Source: Neurospora intermedia
Taxonomy: Eukaryota > Ascomycota > Sordariomycetes > Sordariales > Sordariaceae
Length of the DNA stretch: 64,000 nt
Reading direction: 5' to 3'
NCBI GenBank assembly: GCA_037102815.1
Contig: BTPP01000002.1
Location: forward strand, 186,001-250,000
Shown: piece after piece, positions 25,543 to 35,805 of the stretch
How positions within the stretch are numbered: the stretch's first letter is position 1
How the letters are laid out: each line of letters opens with the position of its first letter
Translations under genes and position numbers: made by a program
The notes under the pieces: model-generated
The model's input: the letters and a program-made list of their open reading frames with translations, nothing else
Databases searched by the model: none
Told to the model about the DNA's origin: nothing

Positions 25543-27613
25543 TCAATCCTCCACCCCTCTCCCTGCCAAATATTCACAACACATCTTCAACGGTCCTACC
25601 ACTTTAGTGAGCATATCCTTCCTCCACCTCTCTACCGCCCTATTACCCGACTTACTCTCTGGCTCACCACCTTTGCTGCTAGAATATCCCCGATTTCCCC
25701 CTAAACACCAATTCACCGCAGCCGCATAATCTGGTCCTGCCTCCCCCAGAACTTTACCCTGCCAATCTTTCGCAGCAGCTACGTCATAAATTGCCCGCAA
25801 GTCATCGTTAGATGCGGCGAACTTGTCATCGTACCGCCGCCGGCAGGCTTGATCTCTGAGGCGCTTTCCGAAGCAAAGTTCAAGGAGGATGATGCCTAGT
25901 TGGTCGAAAGAGGTACCTTCCGGCATGTGCGGTCCGTGCTTGTGGCTCGGGTTTTTGCCCACGAAGGGGTGTTGAACGTAGGGCTCGTTCAAAAAGGCCG
26001 GCTCGTTTTCGGCGAGTACGTCTGCGGTAGAGTTTGGATCTACGAGGAAGATGATGCCCGTTTTAGTGATTGCTGTTGTGGGAAGCCAGGGAGAACCGAG
26101 AAGCTGAACGATGGAGGAGGCGATGGTTAGGGCTAGGGAGAATCTTTGTCTGCGTTCAAGATTCTGGAAAAGATCTGCATCGATGATGTCCTGTAGAGTG
26201 ATGGCGATGGGATACTGGGTCGGACGCCAGTAGGGGACGTCGTAGATGTGGTATGTAATGTTTTTGCTAACGAGGTAGCCGTAGCTGGATTCCCGCTCGT
26301 CTGGGATTTCGGATGAGACTTGTGGTGTTTCCAAGGCGGTGCAGAGACAGTGGATGATCTGCTGTGGGGTTGTGCTTGTGGTGTAACCGGTGGAGGCGAT
26401 GGTGATTTCGTCTTTTTGCTTCACTTGTACGAGCGTCATTGTTGTTGAAGATCTGTGGACGATGGGTTAGCTTGTAATTGATCCTGCTTTTGCTAGGTAA
26501 GGTAACATACCCAATGGTCACTTCTTGAGATTCTGAGAACATTGCAGTTTTTCCCTTTCCTTTTCTAGAATTCCCCAGCGCGGACTTGAGTGGACGGCTG
26601 TCCTTGTGGGATGGTGTGTGTATCGGCAAGCTCATCCGAGTTTGGGCCTCCTCTTCTGGCTCGGAGTTGAGACCGTTTTTCCCAACAATCTTCGTTTTCC
26701 GGGCATTCCATGTTGCCGGAGATGGCTGTTCCTTTGTGAATAGTACCTCAAACTCGGGCGTAGCATTGCTCCGATGTCGTAAAAGAAGATTCGCGCAGTG
26801 TGTGTTGCATCGACAGTTCCAGCTTGAGGCAATGGCGTTGAAGAATTTGTCGGCTGTCAGCCAAAAGTTACAGAGCGCAGTATCGATGGTGGCAGCTTTT
26901 GACTGAGCCGTAACAGGAGTTTGATTGGAGAGGTCTCGGAGTCTGTCGCTGCCCGCGAGAAGGTCCCGGAGTTTTCTGTTGTAATCTTCCAATTTGCTGA
27001 ACAGACGGGTTCGCTTCTCCTGGCCCTTGACGGCAAATTTGAATCTGTACCATTGGAAGGATCGGTTGTCGGTGTCTCTCAAGGCTCTCAAACGTTCGAT
27101 GATGGTAGCCTCCCCCTAAGTACCGTAGTTTATGTCATTGGCAAGCCTGGATTGAGATGTTGTGGTCCTCTAGATGTGGACTGGACTTACAGGTGAACTG
27201 ATGTTGCTCTGAACTGATGAGTGACCCAAAGCAAGCTCTTGAACAACGTCATCCATAACCTGCTTGATCACCTGAATACAATCCATATACACCTCATAGC
27301 CATCGCGAAGGCGTTCCTGCAGGAGGCGGGCGGTCTTGGGCTCGGTCCACCAAGTCCCAAACGGATCTTTGATGAGTTCGGGAATCTTGTCTTTTTCCGT
27401 TTCGTCGTCGATCATGAGAGGAAGAAGCAGCTCTTTGAGATTCCGTTCGTATAAGAGCAGGTTGTACTTTAGTTGCCGACGCCATTCCTGGTATTCCCTT
27501 CTGATCTTGAAGAAGACGTCAATGCGCCTGGCCACTTCGCCATATCTGTCGAGCACCTCAATGGCAAGGGGTAGGGCACCCAGCACAAGACCGGCAATCT
27601 CGAGGCCGGACAT
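25543..27613 (-). CDS. DUF7580-type protein with N-terminal hydrophobic helix
   Basis: Predicted 645-residue protein with exons 27613-27191, 27115-26511 and 26452-25543. Introns are 75 and 58 bp, with donors GTAAGT and GTATGT; the frame is continuous across both. The start M-S-G-L-E-I-A-G-L-V-L-G-A-L-P-L-A-I is the hydrophobic leader common to fungal proteins with a HeLo-like or DUF7580 architecture. A helical, charged region follows, then a linker rich in Lys/Ser. The C-terminal 200 residues match my memory of DUF7580: an A-L-x-I-A-S-S-x-x-Q-L-x-x-S-P-W segment, an H-K-x-G-P-H-M-P-E stretch and S-F-D-Q-L-G-I-I-L-L-E-L-C-F-G, a kinase-fold-like helix, with no clear catalytic kinase residues. 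Such proteins are abundant in fungi and suspected in allorecognition or cell death; this is inference. It is divergent from the C2H2 gene, 575 bp away. Confidence 0.75.
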
Positions 27614-28188
27614 GGCTGTGTCATTGGGGTTTGTAGCAAGTACAGCCTGAGGTTGACGACAGGCGGGGTTTGAGATAGAGGTAGTGACTTGGGAAAGAAA
27701 CAGAAGCAGAGATTGGACTTCAGTAAGTTGCGTGCCTCCCGTCCAGTCACTCACTCAGAATTGGGAGGAATCACTCAATAGCAAGTGCGGGGAAAGCATC
27801 AGCAACTGCAAGTGGAATGAAGGAGCGAGGCGAACAACGAAGTGAAGTGGGCTGTGTATGCGCCCAACGGGAAAGTGCATCCAGTCAAATTGAAGTACCG
27901 ACGCCCACCCAGATTACCTACACGCACTAGAGGTACCTATGTATCGATGCATTAGAGCCTCGACTCTGATTTGACGCTGATTCGAGTCGAGCATGCGGGG
28001 TAGATACCTACCTCTACCTAGGTAGGTACCTCTAGCTGAGAATCCTTCCAAGATGTCCAACATCAGCGACTGCACCCGATTTACACAAGCCAAAACACCT
28101 GCGAACCCCGACATGGGAGCATACCAGACAGACACAATTCGATCTACATTGACTATAGGCCAAGTTGGACGTTAGTTACAGATCCATT
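27614..28188. promoter_or_regulatory. Shared 575-bp divergent promoter region
   Basis: This region separates the start codons of the DUF7580-type gene (minus) and the C2H2 gene (plus). It contains clustered TACCTA / TACCTCTA palindromic repeats at about 27,925-28,035. It probably drives both genes; individual sites cannot be assigned. Confidence 0.5.
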
Positions 28189-30792
28189 ATGAACAACGGG
28201 ACAATCAGCGACAGGTGCCGCAATATTCGACAGCAGTTGACAGACCTCCTGGCCGTTCTGGTACTTGAGAATGAATCCGCCCCCGTATTAACAACGGCCA
28301 CTCCCTCTTCGGTCAAGGATGTTCTAGAGAGATTTATACTGTGGGCTGGAAATCTGGGAGCACTGCGGAAGTCTACATCAAAACTATCTCTGGACAGCAG
28401 GCTGGCAGGCTCCTCGGATTTACGGGACTACATCTATACCGAATTGGAGGATATGTCTGAGGCGCTTGAGGACCGTGAGTACCTACCTAGTCATTACTGA
28501 ACCTCTCCTCACCTACTCCATGCTCAAAATAGTGTTCTGACCATGAGGACAACAGTTTCGAACATTGTAAATGGTTCTCTGCCCAACCGGGAGATTGGTT
28601 ACGGTTCAGCTTCAGAAAACGACCTTGACATGAGCTTTGATGAGAGTTCCTCCTACTCCGACAATCCCGTTGATGAGGCTGGTTCCATTCTCCAAGTCAT
28701 CTCACAGGGCATTACATCGCTTTTGAAGATTGGCATCTTGGTACGACAACCAGCCTCGAGCGGAACCGACCGCTTCCATCGTGCATCTCGGGACTCGACC
28801 AATGCCTTCCTGGATCGTTTTGATATTGACTATGTACGGCACAAGCATCCAAAACTAGGGGACGGAGCGCAGTCATCCCGTATGGGAAGGGCGATTGCGA
28901 AGCGAAGACAGTTCATCCGCTATTGCCGAGACCACAAAGACAATCTGGCGGCCGAGGAAGAGGAAGACAAGGCCGGAAGCCAAAAAGCCACAACAGCCAA
29001 GCAGTCCAGCAAAGCGACAACGTTCGTTGCCAAGGAAAACCTGATGGATGTTCTTCAGGGATCTGCGGACATCCTTGGAGAAGAAGAAGACGCTGTCTCT
29101 CTTTGCAGCGTTTCTACCACGTCCGAATCACTGGCAGTCCTGAAACTGCCGCGACTCGCAGACCTATCCCCGGAAGACGACCCCTTCGAATGTCCTATTT
29201 GCTACACTCTTCAGCAATTCCGCTCGGAACAGGCATGGCGGTAGGTCTGACCACACCAAGGAGCTCGCATAATGACACTTCGAACCATTGAAACCGGGAT
29301 AAGGCTAACACACATGTCCGAAACTTTAGGCGTCATGCGTATCGCGATCTCAAAGCCTATGTGTGCACAGTGGGTGGAACCGAGTGTGACGACAAGTTCT
29401 TCGAAGACCGGACATCGTGGTTCGATCACGAACTTGAGCAGCATAGATCCGAGTACGTTTGTGTGCTGTGCGGAGTCAAAGACGTGCAAGACAAGAGAAC
29501 ACGAGACGAGCTCAGACAACATATCCTCGGTGCTCACGGTGATTTCGAATCCGATCAACTCGAAAGGCTTGAAGATGCTGGCAGGGAGACGATCACGTCC
29601 TTCAAGACCAACAATTGTCCTTTTTGCGATGATTGGTCTAAACTCATGGCAAACAAGAAGCCCCCTGGGAGAGAAGCTGAACTTGGAGAAGGCTTCCTTG
29701 TCAGCATTAGCCGGTTCAAGAAGCATGTCGCCATGCACTTGGAGCAACTTGCCATTTTTGCCGTTCCACGATATGGGCATCACACTGACATGAACGAAGA
29801 CGCATCACACGGCTCTGATTCACGCGTGGTAGAATCCCTTAGCTCGGAAAGTGTTGCAGCGTCATTCAGATCAAAAGACGACCTAGACACTGAAGATTAC
29901 CAAAGTGACCAAATGATGCCGACTGATGAAGTCTCCATCACTCAAGCCATTCGATCTGGGTTGAAATCTCAGCCTTGGCCAACAACTGGCTGGCAGGCTA
30001 CACAGATTCAATGGCCGGAACGCCTCCAAAAGACATCAACTTTGTACGGAGCTCAGCCGTTGCCATCAGAAAGCTTAAGAGGCTAACATCTGCTCTAGGG
30101 CTACGAACCTCAAGCTGGCTGGGCAAGTCGAGACCTGGCCAGAGGCGGTGAAGGACGCCATTGATTATGAAAGGTGGCTCTTTATACAGTCTCCGGATAA
30201 GGTATGTAACAAACCCCCTCTACACCATAGAACCGTCCTGGCTGACTTTACTCACCAACCTCAGCCGACGTACGAGAACCTATTCGGTCTGCGATATCAC
30301 CAACTCGTACAACAGGGGCAGGCCCATGCTACGACGCTCCTCTCTGCCAACAACAAAAGCCAGGGCGAGGGGCCAAATGACCCTGATGAGTCTGAAGATC
30401 TTTCTCGGGAGATTGCCAGCGGCAGTCCAGCCCCGCCCCCTACTGATACCGTGCCCGATTTGCCATCAACGCGACGCTCATCACAGAATGATATGGGTAC
30501 CTCTACGATGAGCACGTCTAGAGAAGCAGTTGAGCCGCCCGAAAGTATCAAGCGCAAAAGTTCGCCTGGTCGGGTATATCGTGTGAGCTATGATAATCAT
30601 CCTTCTTACCGGTACACCTGCCACCCTTGCCGCTTTTCTACCGACGTTAAGCGAGACTATAATCGCCATCTTGAGACCCCAAAGCATCGTAGGAGATGGA
30701 AGACGCGAATTGATGCCAACTTGATAAGCGAAGAGCACGGAAAAAACGAGCATAAACGCACAAATAGTGGCCACGACTCAGACCCCAATTGA
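28189..30792 (+). CDS. C2H2 zinc-finger protein with conserved fungal N-terminal domain
   Basis: Predicted 771 residues from five exons: 28189-28474, 28556-29240, 29330-30043, 30099-30201, 30265-30792. All junctions keep frame; donors are GTGAGT, GTAGGT, GTACGG, GTATGT and each intron has a CTAAC/CTGAC-type branch. The N-terminus carries the helical domain with an F-x-x-W-A-G-N-L-G-A-L box seen in many fungal proteins with ankyrin repeats or zinc fingers. Central Cys/His-rich segments start at C308-P-I-C311 and continue through W-F-D-H-E-L-E-x-H and E-Y-V-C-V-L-C-G, an arrangement of atypical C2H2 fingers shared by that family. A canonical finger closes the protein: C715-x2-C718-x12-H731-x5-H737. 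Probable nuclear regulator or defence-type protein; targets unknown. The first in-frame ATG was chosen. The 3' end could be longer, since coding-like sequence continues to about 31.1 kb. Confidence 0.78.
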
Positions 30793-31427
30793 AACCCCTA
30801 GACTCGCTTATGACGCCTTCATGCAGATTGAAGACCGACAACAAGGCCGCAACCAATCAGTCGGTAAATCTTCGCAACCACCGGATTCAACGGAAAGCTT
30901 CTTTGAACCTAACGTCAAACCAGCGGCACGCTCCACAGCAGTCCAATGGATACGTCAATGAGTGAGCCAGCAGGGGCCAATGATTCGGGGATTGAGCAAC
31001 TCCGTCCCTTATGTCTGCCGAAGATGAAAACTGACATAGGGAGCCCAAAAGCCAGATGGCTCGCCTGAAGGAGTTGGAAAGGCAGAGGTTAGTGGTTCCG
31101 TCGGGCGTAATCATCGACGTCCCGAGAGACGATTCGGATGAGGAGAGAAAGGATGAAGAAGACCCGAGGATATCAAATTCAAGCCTGAGATCTTTAGTAG
31201 GGGTACATGTACTTTGACGTGTTCCTGAACAGGCCCGCTCGCTCGCTCCAGTGGAAGGCAGATCCCCTAGTCCTGATCAAGGGAGGCCGTTGTCGCCGTC
31301 GCTCGTCAGAAGGAACAGCAACCGCACATGATGGGTCTTGAAGCTCGGGATATCGTAAAACAGGAGGAGGATGGAACGTCCAAGTGCTGCAACAGGCAGT
31401 ACCCAGGAATACGGCAGAGTCCCAAAT
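30793..31427. other. Downstream region with coding-like traces
   Basis: After the stop at 30,792 several frames carry Gln/Ser/Lys/Glu-rich coding-like runs (30,800-31,170) without a start or a clean splice that I can defend. This may be an alternative or former C-terminal extension of the zinc-finger gene. Nothing else is visible. Confidence 0.4.
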
Positions 31428-31591
31428 TACCATAGCGGGAAATCCCCCAAGGCATCTAGCATAGTAGGCTTCACTAGGCTAGGTGAATCAACTAGCCTAG
31501 TTGAATCACCTAGCTTAGTTGTTCAATGGAGGGCCCTGATTGGTCAAATTGGGTGCCCCCTATAACAATGTACTAGGGCTGTTTAGACTTA

Positions 31592-31594
<3 letters not shown>

Positions 31595-31636
<42 letters not shown>
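31595..31636. repeat. Homopolymer run of 42 T
   Basis: An uninterrupted T42 tract inside copy A of the foldback repeat. The second copy has 13 A at the matching place (51,758-51,770, opposite strand), so the tract has expanded or contracted. Confidence 0.95.
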
Positions 31637-31868
31637 CCGGTTGGGCTGCTCTTTCCTAGGTAAGCTCCAAAGTCCAAATCCTTATATAGACAGAAGTAAC
31701 GAACCTTCTTATTAATTAATTGGGCCAGTGGCTCAATGGTTCTTGTTGTCGCTTTCTTTCTTCCTATCACCAGTTCGATCCTGCTGGTGGTCGTCTTTTT
31801 TCGTGCGAAAAGTTTCGCGCGAAAGTGTGAATGCCCTCATCCAAATTTCAGACTTCGAAGTCGAAGTC

Positions 31869-31946
31869 AAAGACCGCTACCAAAGACCGCTACCAAAGGC
31901 CGCTACCAAAGACCGCTACCAAAGACCGCTACTAAAGACCGCTACC
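31869..31946 (+). repeat. Six tandem 13-bp units
   Basis: Unit AAAGACCGCTACC repeated six times with two single-base variants, immediately followed by the 38-bp palindrome. The second copy of the element has only a degenerate TAG/CTTTAG-rich version here. Confidence 0.9.
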
Positions 31947-32127
31947 CTTATAGGGACCTTCTAGAAGGTCCTTATAAGGGTCTTTAACTTTTACCATTTT
32001 ACACCCAAATTCAACCAATCAGAGCCCTCCATTTTACAACTAGGCTAGGTGGATTGCCTAGGCTAGGCTCACTATCGTGGTTAGAAACTGAACCTAGCCT
32101 AGTACCCCCCCAACTATGCTAGGTGCC

Positions 32128-32644
32128 CTCCTTATATGACCGCTAAGGGAGAAACACAGGGGAATCAGCTTCCAATAGAGTCGAGGTATGCTTACCCGTG
32201 CTTCAAGATTCCTTCGAATGTACGATATCTTGTCTTTTCAACCATGCTCGGCTGCCCGTATACTTGAACATGTTGATTCGTAGGTATATTGCATAATATC
32301 TTCGTTGGTTCAAAGATGTTGGCATCACATTGGAAGGCACAGTTGAGGATGTGGGTACCTAGAGGTAGGTAGAGGTCACGGTAGGAATGGCTTTCGTCAA
32401 AGCCTTCCATCAAACGTTCTTTCCATTCTCAACGCAGAACCTCGCTCTTTCCGGGGGTATAACCACACACGCGACTCACTTCAACCTGCTCCCCCAAAGA
32501 CTTCCATCGACTATTCTTTCCTTTCGCTCGTATCCAGCCACGTATAACCCTTCAAGAAGCCCCAAGTCCACCAGCTCATAACAGCACAGACACTCACTCC
32601 CACCCCATCTCATCCTCCTCTCCCTCACCCCCGTCCATCCCATC
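32128..32644. other. Intergenic region
   Basis: About 500 bp between the foldback repeat and a small minus-strand gene; it includes a TACCTAGAGGTAGGTAGAGG cluster at 32,355-32,374 and a C-rich stretch at 32,590-32,644. No supported gene. Confidence 0.5.
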
Positions 32645-33031
32645 CTACTCCCTCCTTCCCGCCACGTACTGCAACCAAGCTTCCGACGGTCTCGTCAAAT
32701 GCTCCTCACACTCCGCTCTGAAAACAAGCGCAGGACACATCTCGACATCCCTTCCCACAAACTTCATCCACAACTGGATTGCTGTCGCCCACTCCACAGC
32801 GGCCTCAACGAGGACCTCGGGGTGGGGGTTGCCGAGGCAAATGTGTTCGTAGTAGCCGTGCACTGCTTCCTCCCTTGCTGTGATATAGGCTCGTGCCACT
32901 TTTTCTGGGGTGTCGACATGCTCGGGGGCCACGACGAGAATGTCCTCCAGCACTATAGCGAGCATGTTCAACTTGATGCGCTCCTTGATTGTTTCGTAGG
33001 ACTCTGGTTGGGTCCTGGTTGCGGCAGACAT
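32645..33031 (-). CDS. Small helical protein of unknown function
   Basis: A single coding exon for 128 residues. I do not recognise the family. The sequence is predicted to be mostly helical and acidic: a charged N-terminus with S-Y-E-T-I-K-E-R-I-K, a hydrophobic L-A-I-V-L-E-D-I-L-V-V, then two amphipathic helices with W-A-T-A-I-Q-L-W-M-K-F-V; there is no signal peptide, membrane span or metal motif. The ATG sits exactly on the 3' splice site of an upstream intron (CCGCCAG before ATG), so the coding exon starts at the start codon. Four further introns precede it in the leader (see 33,032-33,643). Such heavy leader splicing and typical codon use support a real gene. Confidence 0.68.
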   Translation of the reverse strand: MSAATRTQPESYETIKERIKLNMLAIVLEDILVVAPEHVDTPEKVARAYITAREEAVHGYYEHICLGNPHPEVLVEAAVEWATAIQLWMKFVGRDVEMCPALVFRAECEEHLTRPSEAWLQYVAGRRE

Positions 33032-33643
33032 CTGGCGGGATGAGGTATGTTAGTGAGAAGGAGGTGAGGTTGAGGAAGGTGTGGGTCGCGGGATAGTTAC
33101 CTTGAATTGGGGAGGGAAGGTGTGAGCGATCTGACGAGAACGGGAAACGAAGTATTAGCGAGGGGAAGAGATTGTTGACTGATTGAACGCAGAATATGGT
33201 AGCTTACTTGAGAGCTGAGGAGGTTGTGAGGTTGTGAGGTCGACGAAACCTTGGATTGGAGATGAAGGCTGTTGGGGGTCTAATGAGAAAAGGAAAGAAG
33301 ATGTCAGCGGATGTATGGACTGCTGCTTGGACAGAGAGAAAGAACTTACGTTGATACCTAGTTTTTACTCAGATTGTCACCTTGAGAACGCGGGGTAAGC
33401 GGGAAGAAGGAAGATGGTGATGAACTGATGAATGAAAGCAAGGAAGTATTAGCGAGACATGTAGACTGATGGTTGGACAGAGGAGGAATACTTACGTTGT
33501 TTCTGCTTAGAGAGGTAACCGTGAGACGTGTCGCGGGGTGGAGAGACAGAAGAGTTTCTGTAGAGGTAGTTGTGTGAGAACAGGAAAAGAAAGAGAAGAG
33601 GGTCGTGCACGGGGATGAAGTTACCTCCTATAGGGCAACTTAC
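33032..33643 (-). other. 5' leader with five introns, three of them related
   Basis: On the minus strand five intron-like units precede the small gene: 33643-33558 (GTAAGT...ACAG), 33495-33425, 33349-33280, 33207-33131 and 33100-33032. Each has a donor (GTAAGT, GTAAGC or GTAACT), a CTAA/CTGA branch and a YAG acceptor. The exons between them are 30-75 bp. The second, third and fourth introns resemble each other: the first two share CTCTGTCCAAxCAxCAGTC, and the second and fourth share CGCTAATACTTC before the acceptor. The leader exons contain no ATG in frame with the coding exon. Confidence 0.6.
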
Positions 33644-34897
33644 CACTACCTTGGCTAGACGCGACGTGACTGAAATCTACGACGCGACGGAGGGACGTCT
33701 GCCTACCCATTTCTAGAAAGCAAACAACCAGAGAAGGGTGAGACTCAGGCACGGTCCCGCAAATGTTAAGACGGAAAGGTCAGGTCTAGGGCCGTACAGT
33801 ACGTGGCTTGTAACAAAAATCGTATATAAAAGTTTCCAAATCAAGTGCAGTGATGGATCAGCAATGAGAAAATAATAGCTCAAAACTACCTCTATCATTC
33901 TTGGAGGTTTTCAAGACCTAGGAACAGATGCAGATATCGACGAGCATCAGAGGTAAATATACCTCTAGGGATGAGGGAAAGAAGAAACATTGACACTGAC
34001 CTATGTACCTAGGAATTGTTCCAAAGCTTGGTTAAGACAGCTGTAGTTGAGAACCTTTGCTGCGTTTGCTAGTTTTCCATGACTCCAAGGTCTCGTCAAG
34101 CTGACACTCTTGAACTTTACGTCTCTAGTCATCTATATCCCAACCATGACTGGTTTGGATGGCCATTGGTTTGCCAGCCATCGGGGAATCAGGATGCTTG
34201 TTTCGGCGCCTCAGAATGTTTCTTGCCTTGTAGTAGACTACTCTGAGCACATGTCAGGTTTTAATTGATCTCCTGTACCTATATGCTGGCCATGACTGTA
34301 CCTATCCCATGGTTCAATCCTCTAGTTCGTATGGACCTTGTCACCACTTGGTGGCTGGCACCTACCTCTAGATATGCCGATCGAAGATCCCCCAAAAATG
34401 GCGATTCGCAGTTTACCAAGATTTCTAATTCTTTCAAGAAAAGATTGAAGACAGAAGCTAAAATGATATGGATGCTTCCGTTCCTCGTTGTCCATTAAAC
34501 CGTCAATCTTTCCCTTCACTGGCATCACCCACTTTACGCAGTACATCTGCCGACTAACCTGACACTGGGCGGGAGTTTGACAGTCGGTGAAGGGTCTCTC
34601 AAATGAGGAAGGTACGAGATAACAAGACGCCAGGCGGTCAAGACGTAACACCATCGGGACGAGAAGGTTGGCCAAGTGACAGCGAGCCTCAGCTTTGCCC
34701 TCTGCCACCTGGCCCACCAACCCTTCACTCCTCCCTCGAAATTTTGTTTTCGTGTTGTGCAATCTCTTCCACCTTTCAGCCCTTCGGTCCTTCCACTGTG
34801 ACCAGCAACTCACAACAACACGCTTTCCACGTAGAGACAACTAGCGACCCCATTCATCTGTGTGTATATACCACGACAACCCACCACAAACCGCAAA
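33644..34897. other. Divergent intergenic region
   Basis: About 1.25 kb between the leader of the minus-strand small gene and the start of the plus-strand coiled-coil gene. The last 60 bp before 34,898 are CA-rich leader. No supported gene or RNA. Confidence 0.5.
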
Positions 34898-35805
34898 ATG
34901 TCCAACACCAACAATCACATCCAGCTTCCAGCCATGCCCGTCAACGCCGGACTCGATAATGATAGTGGCCCTGCTAGTAACGAAGACATCCGAAAACACG
35001 CTGCAGACTCAACGCAGCAAATGTCCTTTCAATGCTTGTTTCCCCAGCAAGTCCACGACAGACTGTGGCATCTGTTCAAGATGACAGTCCGCTTTACCCA
35101 GCGGGAAATGGAACAGGACTTGAACTTTGCGCCACTTGCCGTTGCCAGGGAGTTTCTCAAAAAGGAACAGCATGCCTACGTCCTTGACAGAGAAAAATGG
35201 GCCACCGAAGAGAGGATCATGGGACTCAGGAGACAGGAGCTGGCAATCGAAAGGCAGTGTCTCGCTGCAGTGAAGGCCAAGATAGTCGCCGCACAGCGGA
35301 AGTTGGCCGCTGAACGGCTTCAGTTTGAGGCGGAGAAAAACATAGTCAGGGCAGGACAGAGGGTTCCTGGCCTTATCCCACGGCGCCCTGCTACGATTTC
35401 AATCTCGAAGCAGCAAAGAGGGCCCCTGACGATCGCGACTTCGAGAGAGAAAGATCATTCCGGAACGAGAGAATCACAGATCAGGAGCAAAGTGAGTGCC
35501 CACTCGGCCACTCCTATCATTGCAGTGATATATCAAAGGCCCAAAGTTACTTTCAGAATGTGTCTGACAGCATCGATGTTGTATAGAATGTCCAGCACGA
35601 GGACACTCCCGACATCGCTCTGAACCAAAATCTCAAACGGAGCAGATCAGACATGGAGGCCGCGCCCGACAAGACCAGTAACACACTGGAAGAAGTCCAG
35701 CACTCGGAGCCCAAAGCCAGCACCCATAGACATCACTCTTCTCGAGGGCTGCGTTCGGACCACGGCCAAGGTAGTGGACCTCCTCATCGTCAAACACCCC
35801 CATAA
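34898..35805 (+). CDS. Coiled-coil protein of unknown function
   Basis: Predicted 270 residues from exons 34898-35491 and 35587-35805, with a 95-bp phase-0 intron (GTGAGT donor, CTGAC branch, TATAG acceptor). Using the nearer TTTCAG acceptor instead would give an early stop, so the downstream site was chosen. Residues about 84-150 form a long Lys/Glu/Arg/Gln-rich coiled coil (K-K-E-Q..., A-A-E-R-L-Q-F-E-A-E-K), preceded by a short segment with F-P-Q-Q-V-H-D-R-L-W-H-L-F. The C-terminus is polar and His/Ser/Pro-rich, ending H-R-Q-T-P-P. No domain recognised. The upstream in-frame codons lack an ATG, which fixes the start at 34,898. Confidence 0.65.

Larger units (their letters stand above)
31428..32127 (+). 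mobile_element. Foldback repeat with tRNA-like promoter, copy A
   Basis: A non-autonomous element of about 0.68-0.70 kb. The outer ends share GGCAYCTAGCATAGT in inverted orientation (31,451-31,465 and 32,113-32,127). Internal arms at about 31,471-31,555 and 32,000-32,078 are inverted repeats built of CTAGGCTAGG units and a conserved ATGGAGGGC/TCTGATTGGT stretch. Between them lie 42 consecutive T (31,595-31,636), a tRNA-like A box TGGCTCAATGG (31,729-31,739) and B box AGTTCGATCCT (31,772-31,782) with tRNA-like spacing, six tandem 13-bp units (31,869-31,946) and a 38-bp palindrome (31,944-31,981). A second copy lies at 51.3-51.9 kb in reverse orientation. Homology between copies extends slightly past the left terminus, to about 31,428. 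It encodes no protein. The mixture of SINE-like promoter and MITE-like ends is unusual. Confidence 0.75.

Noticed and set aside
31721-31792. tRNA gene
   Set aside because: A and B boxes are present, but the acceptor and T arms do not pair into a proper cloverleaf, and the sequence is embedded in a repeat also present at 51.7 kb.
31869-31946. CRISPR-like array
   Set aside because: The units are directly adjacent 13-mers without spacers, in a eukaryotic genome: a simple tandem repeat.
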